From Aurantiochytrium sp. KH105 (taxonomy: Eukaryota; Sar; Bigyra; Thraustochytrida; Thraustochytriidae), in contig BGKB01000058.1 in NCBI GenBank assembly GCA_003116975.1, positions 306,138 to 370,137 on the forward strand: 64,000 nucleotides of DNA, in the 5' to 3' direction. A model generated the notes under the pieces. It did not search any database. It had not been told where the DNA came from and was given only the letters and a program-made list of their open reading frames with translations. Shown here one piece after another: positions 59,401 to 64,000 of the stretch. Each line of letters begins with the position of its first letter. The stretch's first letter is position 1. Both the position numbers and the translations under genes were made by a program.

Positions 59401-61641
59401 GATGAGCCGCTGGGCCTCCGCAAGTGAGGCCAGAATGCCCATTTGCCGCAAGAGCTTGTGCAGCTCGCGAGCGGAGAGCTTTCCGTTGCCATTAGCGTCG
59501 AGTTCTCGAAAAATCTGCATGGGGCTCTCACCCTTGCGCTTGGAGCGACGCAGAAAAGCCCTCAGCTGCATGAGAATCGACTCGAGCTCTTTGTCCGAGA
59601 GTTCGAAAAAGTCAATCACGTCTTCGCGCAACACATAATTGGCCCCAAACATATCGAGCTTGTCGAAAATGGCCGCCAAATCAGAGATCGAGAGCTGGAT
59701 TCCCAATTTACTCATTCCCTGGACAAACTGACGCTTTTTGAGTCGGTCCGAGTGCGGAGCCACCGCGTCGAGTATATCTGCAGGGTCAAAGCGAGCACCC
59801 TGCGACTTGCGCAACTCTGCAACCTGAGCACGGACGCGCTCGCGCAATCTAGCTTGCAGACTCTTATCATCTGGGCCCCGCGCCACGAGTCTACTTGTGC
59901 GCAGATCTGCAAGGTATTCTCGTGCATAGGTTGCGTCTGCTTTGCGATACCAAAGGAAACAGTCAAGAGCACGCGTGCCTCCAGCATAAGGTTCTTCGCC
60001 ATGCTTGCCATTCGCAAACTGTCTACCTGCAGGGCCAAAGTTGAAAGCAAGGCGCTTGAATCCACGACTGGGCGGAGCCCAGATTGGCGATGTAAGCTTT
60101 GTCGCTCTCCCAATGGTGACGGCAAGCTCGAGAACAGCGTCCGGGGCCGCATTTGCATCGTAGCGAAGCATTTCTTTCTTGATCCACAGGAACGATGGCT
60201 TGCGGTCGAATATACGATGACCATTGAGCGGTGTCTCGACGCAAACAAACCCATCCGCCACAAGTCCAGCATCTGTTTTGCTTTGTGCAATCTCAAGCTG
60301 CGTTACTGGTGCCTCTCTTCTCTCGACGGCTCGGTTTGCACGGCTTCTCGCCCTTTGTTTCTGCCGTCGGCGCGAGCTTTTTCGCTTGGCTAATGGCGAT
60401 CGACCCTTTCTGCTGTGCGCAAAGTCTGAATCGGCGTCGGAGTCGTCAGAAACATTACTTTTCCCTTCTTCTTCTTCGCCGTCGTCGTCGTCGTCGTTGT
60501 GATATTCTTCTTCTGACGCACTTCCCGCACCATCAACATCGTCGACTTCAGATCCAGAATCAGTCTCTGACTCTTCACTCGTGCCATCGCTTTCACCTCC
60601 GTTCCTGGCGCTTGGGTCCCCTACCTGCGCGAGTCTTGCCCAAAATTTGGGAAGAGATTTGACAGTGGTTGCAGCGCAGTCAAGATTTGCCGAGACTTGC
60701 ACAGGTGTGAGTCCGCGCGACTCATGCTCCAGAGCTTGCTTCGTCGACACCGAGAGAGCAATATCGGAAACCCAATGGTCCTCCAGGGTCCAACTCCTCA
60801 TCAGATCCTGCACATTTGACTTGAGGAAACGCTTGAAATTCGCTAGCGCTGGGCCAATACGAGCCGCGATCCAGTTGGCCTCTCCAGGCGTTAGCTGAAA
60901 GTCAAGCTTTTCATCAATGAGCGTCAGCACTAACGAAGAGGACACGAGCTGCGACTTTGGATCAGCGACGAGGCCAAAGCAATGATAGAGGCTTGATTTA
61001 GCGCCATTCTTGAGCTTGCGACGTAGTCGTATGGCAATTTCTGCGAGTTCGCTTCTGTCATACGAAGCAAAGCTCACAAATTCGTCAAAGTAAATTCTGC
61101 CATTGTGGTGTGTATCGAGAGTATCCATGACCGCGCTCACGAGCTTTACCGATTGTTTTCCTTGGACGTGAGCGAGCATTCGCCGAATTCCAGCGCGGTC
61201 AAGATAAGGTCTCCGGAGAGGCGCACCTGAGGCCGACGCGCCACCATTAACGCGCGGTTTCACGGCATAATACTCGAACCTGCTTGCAATGCGATGCAGT
61301 GCGCAGTTCTCTTTGGCGGGACGCTGGCCTGCTACTGAAGAGATTGCTGAGCGTAGCCTACCAAAGACTCGCGACGTTGTCGCCGAGAGCACGCCGGCAC
61401 GCGCGTCTCCTTTGGCGTCGTTGTCGACGATATCCGTGACCTCACTTTGCAACTGGCCTCTAATTTTTTCGCGCAAATTGTCCAGACACTGTTGCGTCCG
61501 TTTGCCTGCAGCAGCGTTCGCTTTGCCTGCGTGCAGCGCGCGTTTACTGTTAATATTGTTGCCTCTGCTGCGATCGGGGCTGGCAGGCGCAAAACCAAGC
61601 CTCCCCAGCGATGCTACGTGCAGGGCATCTGCTCGAGGCAT
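56440..61641 (-). CDS. Large multi-EF-hand protein (EFCAB6-like)
   Basis: 1733 aa, start 61641 (MPRADALHVASLGRL). At least eight EF-hand-like units lie along the chain. Two have near-canonical calcium loops, LDANGNGKLSARELHKLL (about 711-728) and MDTNENGAVDMDEFLDF (about 747-763). Others are degenerate: LDTHHNGRIYFDEF (about 172), FDCDRDGMVSVHDF (about 988), LDTAGHGTISKKAF (about 1187), FDRKGEGSLSTPDF, YDEPGLGVIPVSEA and YDPEGTGKLSRYAF. An acidic linker and basic run lie around 355-450 (KRKSSRRRQKQRARSR), followed by a segment with two LWI/LWYRK motifs (about 475-620) resembling an MABP-type module. Length and serial EF-hand pairs recall EFCAB6 of the ciliary axoneme. It is head-to-head with CFAP99 across 482 bp. 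Calcium binding is likely at two sites; the name is tentative. Confidence 0.7.
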   Translation of the reverse strand: MPRADALHVASLGRLGFAPASPDRSRGNNINSKRALHAGKANAAAGKRTQQCLDNLREKIRGQLQSEVTDIVDNDAKGDARAGVLSATTSRVFGRLRSAISSVAGQRPAKENCALHRIASRFEYYAVKPRVNGGASASGAPLRRPYLDRAGIRRMLAHVQGKQSVKLVSAVMDTLDTHHNGRIYFDEFVSFASYDRSELAEIAIRLRRKLKNGAKSSLYHCFGLVADPKSQLVSSSLVLTLIDEKLDFQLTPGEANWIAARIGPALANFKRFLKSNVQDLMRSWTLEDHWVSDIALSVSTKQALEHESRGLTPVQVSANLDCAATTVKSLPKFWARLAQVGDPSARNGGESDGTSEESETDSGSEVDDVDGAGSASEEEYHNDDDDDGEEEEGKSNVSDDSDADSDFAHSRKGRSPLAKRKSSRRRQKQRARSRANRAVERREAPVTQLEIAQSKTDAGLVADGFVCVETPLNGHRIFDRKPSFLWIKKEMLRYDANAAPDAVLELAVTIGRATKLTSPIWAPPSRGFKRLAFNFGPAGRQFANGKHGEEPYAGGTRALDCFLWYRKADATYAREYLADLRTSRLVARGPDDKSLQARLRERVRAQVAELRKSQGARFDPADILDAVAPHSDRLKKRQFVQGMSKLGIQLSISDLAAIFDKLDMFGANYVLREDVIDFFELSDKELESILMQLRAFLRRSKRKGESPMQIFRELDANGNGKLSARELHKLLRQMGILASLAEAQRLIDRMDTNENGAVDMDEFLDFVQRGSILGGSSARAAKISSNVRDAARTLHAISRKQAHLGTDSGRLSSKLDTRHAWQRLLGPSDEYGTILTAGRVRRILQKRGLRLRMEEVQTLLRALEPAFERVGGLTFPSFDSFVRLSEPVENIEGLWNDDGEDANADVARDADAGSGTSADLRFRSALANLHADLSMMAVSEDIDDAGLFELLFPSAGVGKVLRQQFLQGLDHVGALARFRAASDRDRLANVFDCDRDGMVSVHDFSRFLHDSECGLGQLMHRSKDEEDEEDDDASSRASSSFTENHRGDWLATEPSPRRDRQVRGRRAGQSSSASSSKRHRSPDGRGSEKDETWSHSGSEGEEEEEARSDEDDLTGVELASNLIASDVRKSWLLHLDSMYVDSAPSGARSHRNHGVARAEKAINVQLLQAAAESAAREHGGPLRLRKRFSKLDTAGHGTISKKAFATVLRRVKLEIPRSERDALQSILLTKTGQRSRRVDYELFCDIVERSSEIRGHGVDRVHQRLGALFQHVDARSIMETFDRKGEGSLSTPDFQRALDLCGVRISKFDWSVLRPQLAQDGRINYIALCEMIETADLAQPLAKRRNRKPDEVRLFRALAEHRGALADATASTDLRRVFEVYDEPGLGVIPVSEAVSALRDLVQQCQLQGLVPLELLRSVATRYVAKEDQFDYLAFCSAFDHSAVHVADHDVFLRGLGEQIRAGFETTGLSFRQAMARYDPEGTGKLSRYAFRRSIRHDLGVRVAEHELACLMDLAETHADGLVDYLELEKKMSLQEHALVGASLVRQREVVDALRRAIDKRRRKDPFFDLRKCFRCHTGGRSVARTHELTSLLGNLGVFVSAEDVSALCSHRNVLTLDAFARFVDTDETEWDIIASRCQRRLEELSREGVVFSRECSLHRAPENASPSGISRARFVDVCHRLGMPLSASQLDLVLLRFKEPGGSPLVAFHSFVDFVQARARQVALEGLGEDFF

Positions 61642-62123
61642 CTTTTGGTGATAAACCCCACCCGCTGAGCGACTGCTTTGTCCACGTTTCTGCTGCCCCT
61701 GCTGCAGCTGAAGACAGTCGCCGAGCTCTCTGGCTCCGAGTTTGCAGACGTTGGTAAAGTCTTGGCCAATAAATGACTAAGCGGCCCGTGATAGCTTCCA
61801 AAGCAGAATAACACACACCTAACGTGCTTCGAGGCCACCTTCTCCCCCTTGGCCTCCTCTCCGTTGTCGAGGTTTAGATGTAAAGAATCGCAAATTCTTC
61901 TCAGGTCAGCCATAGATCTATCCTCTTGGTTGGCATCGATGGCAGTGCCCAGCAGCGACGGAAAGGTGTGTACTAACGGATATGTGACTCCAAGGCTAGG
62001 TAGGCTTGGCGGCCTCAAAAATGTTGAGAGCGGTGTCTCTTTGAGAGAAGACGACGCGCTAAGACCGCGCTTTTGCGCGCGCCGCGAGGAAACGCGCTCG
62101 ATCGAGAGGCGCGCTTCGAGGCG
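61642..62123. promoter_or_regulatory. Divergent 5' region, EF-hand protein / CFAP99
   Basis: 482 bp between two head-to-head starts. No recognised ciliary X-box (RFX-type) palindrome was found by eye, and no repeats. Confidence 0.5.
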
Positions 62124-64000
62124 ATGATGTCCGATTCTGCCTCAGGCGGGAGAGAGCTCGAGGGGGAGCAAACACGAGCGAGCATGTTGGCATCCAGCAA
62201 GAGCAGGTCGCCGACGGCGCTGACAGCAAGCAAAAAGAGCGTCGACGGCCTGAGCGCGGGGGCGCTCGTGAGTTTGTGCGAGGAGACGCTTAAAGGCTTT
62301 GACCCTGTTGTAAACACGCTTGACTCGCACGCGCAAAACACACTCGACAAGCGAAACGATCTCGTTCCAGGTGACAAAGAGTTTGTGAAGCAGGTCCTGT
62401 ACGGCTGCGTGCGCTACAAAGCTATTCTTAAGACGCTCATCACGAGCTTTTACTTTAACAATGGCGCGACCACCTCGCGAGGCGACTACACCAAGTACAT
62501 GGTACTCTCGTATCTGGCCCTCTTGCGACTCGATGAGCTCGGTTTTCCCGCCTTTGCCCGCTTAGTGCGCTCGCAATCTGCCGAGAAAATGCACGTCTTC
62601 CTCTCGTACATTTTCGACAAGGCTACGTTGGAGAAATGGGTCAAAGACAAATGGATTGAATACTATGATTTGCGTTTCATCGAAGATACCGTGATTGCAG
62701 GCGTGGAACGCGCAAAATCACAAGCTGATGAGCTCTGTGAAGAGCTGAGCGAAGCTGCTTTTGGCATGGCGCAGCGACAAGCCGAAGCGGAGAAGAATGC
62801 AGCTACGGGAGCGAGCGGGGTCCCTGACGTGTGGAGGAAGCCGCCTACAATTCCACGGCCGTTCAACATTACCGCTGCGCGGCCTGTGCGAGTCCCCGAG
62901 CCTATGAAAATTAAGCAATGCGTGACGGCTAACCCTGTGCCAGCATCGCTAAATGATCGTACGCTAGCAGACATTGAAGCAGAACGAGAAGCTGCACGAG
63001 AGCGCGCCGCAGAGGAGACGCGGCGTAAATACGAAAAGGACGAATCGTTTCGACTCTGTGAGACCAAAGACACGCTGACCAAGGCCGTGGAGGCTCAGGA
63101 GCGCGAGCTAAGCAAGATCATGAACAAGAAGTTTCGCGCCAAGCCCGTTCCCGAGTTTGATGCTCAGGAAGGAAGCGTAAAGCTGAACGCCGCAGCCATT
63201 CTTCGAGAAGACGCATTGTACAAGAAGAAGCGCGAGCAGGAGGCTGATCTGTTGCGCGCGTATGAGGAAGATCTGAGAGACTCGACCGAATTTTATGCCT
63301 GGCAAGCGCAGCAGCGAGAGGAAGATGAGCGCAAGCGTCTTCGTGCTGTCGAGGAGAGACGAATGGCAAGCACGCTCTCGCAAGAGCAAGCCCGGCTTGC
63401 TCACGAGCGCAAGATCGAAGAGAATCGGCGCGTTGCGGCCAAAATGAATGAAGAGAGCAAGGTGATTCAGGCCCATGCCGAACAACGAAAGGAGGAGCAC
63501 GTGGAGGAAAATCGTGCCCGTGTCACCGAGGTGGCGAGTCGTCGCGACATTCCAAGGATTGAACGCGAAAAGATTGCTGCTCAAAAGCGCGAGCAAATGC
63601 GCGAGACGCGAGAGGAGCAAAAGCGGCTCGAAGAGCAGAAGCGCATCGAGGACGAGAAGGAGCAGGAGCGTCGCAACGACTTGATTCGGAGAATTCGCGC
63701 CCTGGAACGAGTCCCTGTGGTTCGCGTGAAGCATTTCGACCCGACGAAGAGCGGTGGCCACGGTCTCTTGGAGGAAATGTCACTCGTTGAACTGCGCGAG
63801 CGACTAGCGATGAATGAGGCCAAGTACGCCAAGGAAAAGGATCAGATGCGGCGCAAAATTATCACAAGCAAGGTTGAAAAGGAGAAGGCAATGCGCAAAC
63901 GGCTGGACGAGATCCGACGCGCTCGGGAAGCCGCGTGCGCGGCCAATCGAAAGGCGCGACGAGAGCAGCGCGAGCGTGATGCCGAGCGGCAGCGCTTGGA
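62124..64000 (+). CDS. CFAP99: Cilia- and flagella-associated protein 99, 3' end beyond window
   Basis: An axonemal protein of motile cilia; molecular role poorly known. The start is ATG 62124 or 62127 (MMSDSASGGRELEG); 625 codons are open to the window edge without a stop. The N-terminal domain matches CFAP99 as I recall it: KEFVKQVLYGCVRYKAILK, TSFYFNNG, YTKYMVLSYLALLRLDELGF, SAEKMHVFLSYIF and LEKWVKDKWIEYYD (residues about 75-180), followed by a Pro-rich link (KPPTIPRPFNITAARPVRVP). From about 290 it is a long charged coiled coil (Glu/Arg/Lys/Gln-rich), as expected. Its presence argues for a flagellated stage. It shares a divergent 5' region with the EF-hand gene. Confidence 0.88.
   Translation, partial: MMSDSASGGRELEGEQTRASMLASSKSRSPTALTASKKSVDGLSAGALVSLCEETLKGFDPVVNTLDSHAQNTLDKRNDLVPGDKEFVKQVLYGCVRYKAILKTLITSFYFNNGATTSRGDYTKYMVLSYLALLRLDELGFPAFARLVRSQSAEKMHVFLSYIFDKATLEKWVKDKWIEYYDLRFIEDTVIAGVERAKSQADELCEELSEAAFGMAQRQAEAEKNAATGASGVPDVWRKPPTIPRPFNITAARPVRVPEPMKIKQCVTANPVPASLNDRTLADIEAEREAARERAAEETRRKYEKDESFRLCETKDTLTKAVEAQERELSKIMNKKFRAKPVPEFDAQEGSVKLNAAAILREDALYKKKREQEADLLRAYEEDLRDSTEFYAWQAQQREEDERKRLRAVEERRMASTLSQEQARLAHERKIEENRRVAAKMNEESKVIQAHAEQRKEEHVEENRARVTEVASRRDIPRIEREKIAAQKREQMRETREEQKRLEEQKRIEDEKEQERRNDLIRRIRALERVPVVRVKHFDPTKSGGHGLLEEMSLVELRERLAMNEAKYAKEKDQMRRKIITSKVEKEKAMRKRLDEIRRAREAACAANRKARREQRERDAERQRL

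Overview
This is a nuclear window from a GC-rich, intron-poor, gene-dense protist, most likely a labyrinthulomycete (thraustochytrid) stramenopile. The inference rests on long single-exon genes on both strands separated by low-complexity spacers, ciliary genes (CFAP99, Tctex-type dynein light chain, a large EF-hand protein), an oxidosqualene cyclase with cycloartenol-synthase residues, and an HMG-CoA reductase without a membrane domain. The species was not determined.

Layout. 1-6.2 kb: the 3' part of a soluble adenylyl cyclase (ADCY10-like, +) converges on a GABA-B-like class C GPCR (-). 6.2-8.1 kb: spacer with three short-unit repeats. 8.1-19 kb: a GON4L-like SANT/Myb protein with huge Asp and Ser tracts (+), ITPA (-), MRNIP-like (+, spliced), mitochondrial ECHDC1 (+), a Kelch protein carrying a TPR insertion (-) and an ABCB half-transporter (+). 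19.4-23.1 kb: a transmembrane ADAM-type metalloprotease (-). 23.1-26.1 kb: a repeat-rich spacer and a possible RuvC-like (giant-virus-type) resolvase ORF. 26.4-33 kb: DCAF13/SOF1 (+), MPDU1 (+), a small Cys-motif hypothetical (-) and a Ser-rich hypothetical whose 5' end falls in a 41-N assembly gap (+).

33.3-40.7 kb is a sterol/isoprenoid block: cycloartenol synthase (-) and a sterol-desaturase-family oxidase (+) share a 1.3-kb divergent region with three copies of an AGGATATCCT palindrome, followed by HMG-CoA reductase (+). 41.4-46.1 kb: a spliced TPR protein and a secreted M11-like metalloprotease. 46.1-49.3 kb: gene-poor. 49.3-51.6 kb: a secreted animal-type transglutaminase with a complete Cys-His-Asp triad. 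52.2-64 kb: Tctex-type dynein light chain (+), SH3-DH-PH RhoGEF (-), a 1733-aa multi-EF-hand protein (-), and CFAP99 (+, runs off the window) divergent from it.

Functional themes are cAMP/GPCR signalling, sterol synthesis, secreted or surface enzymes (ADAM, M11, transglutaminase), cilium biology and housekeeping (ITPA, ECHDC1, DCAF13, MPDU1). Starts were chosen by family alignment from memory, so N-termini are the least certain parts. No tRNA, rRNA, CRISPR or intact transposon was recognised.
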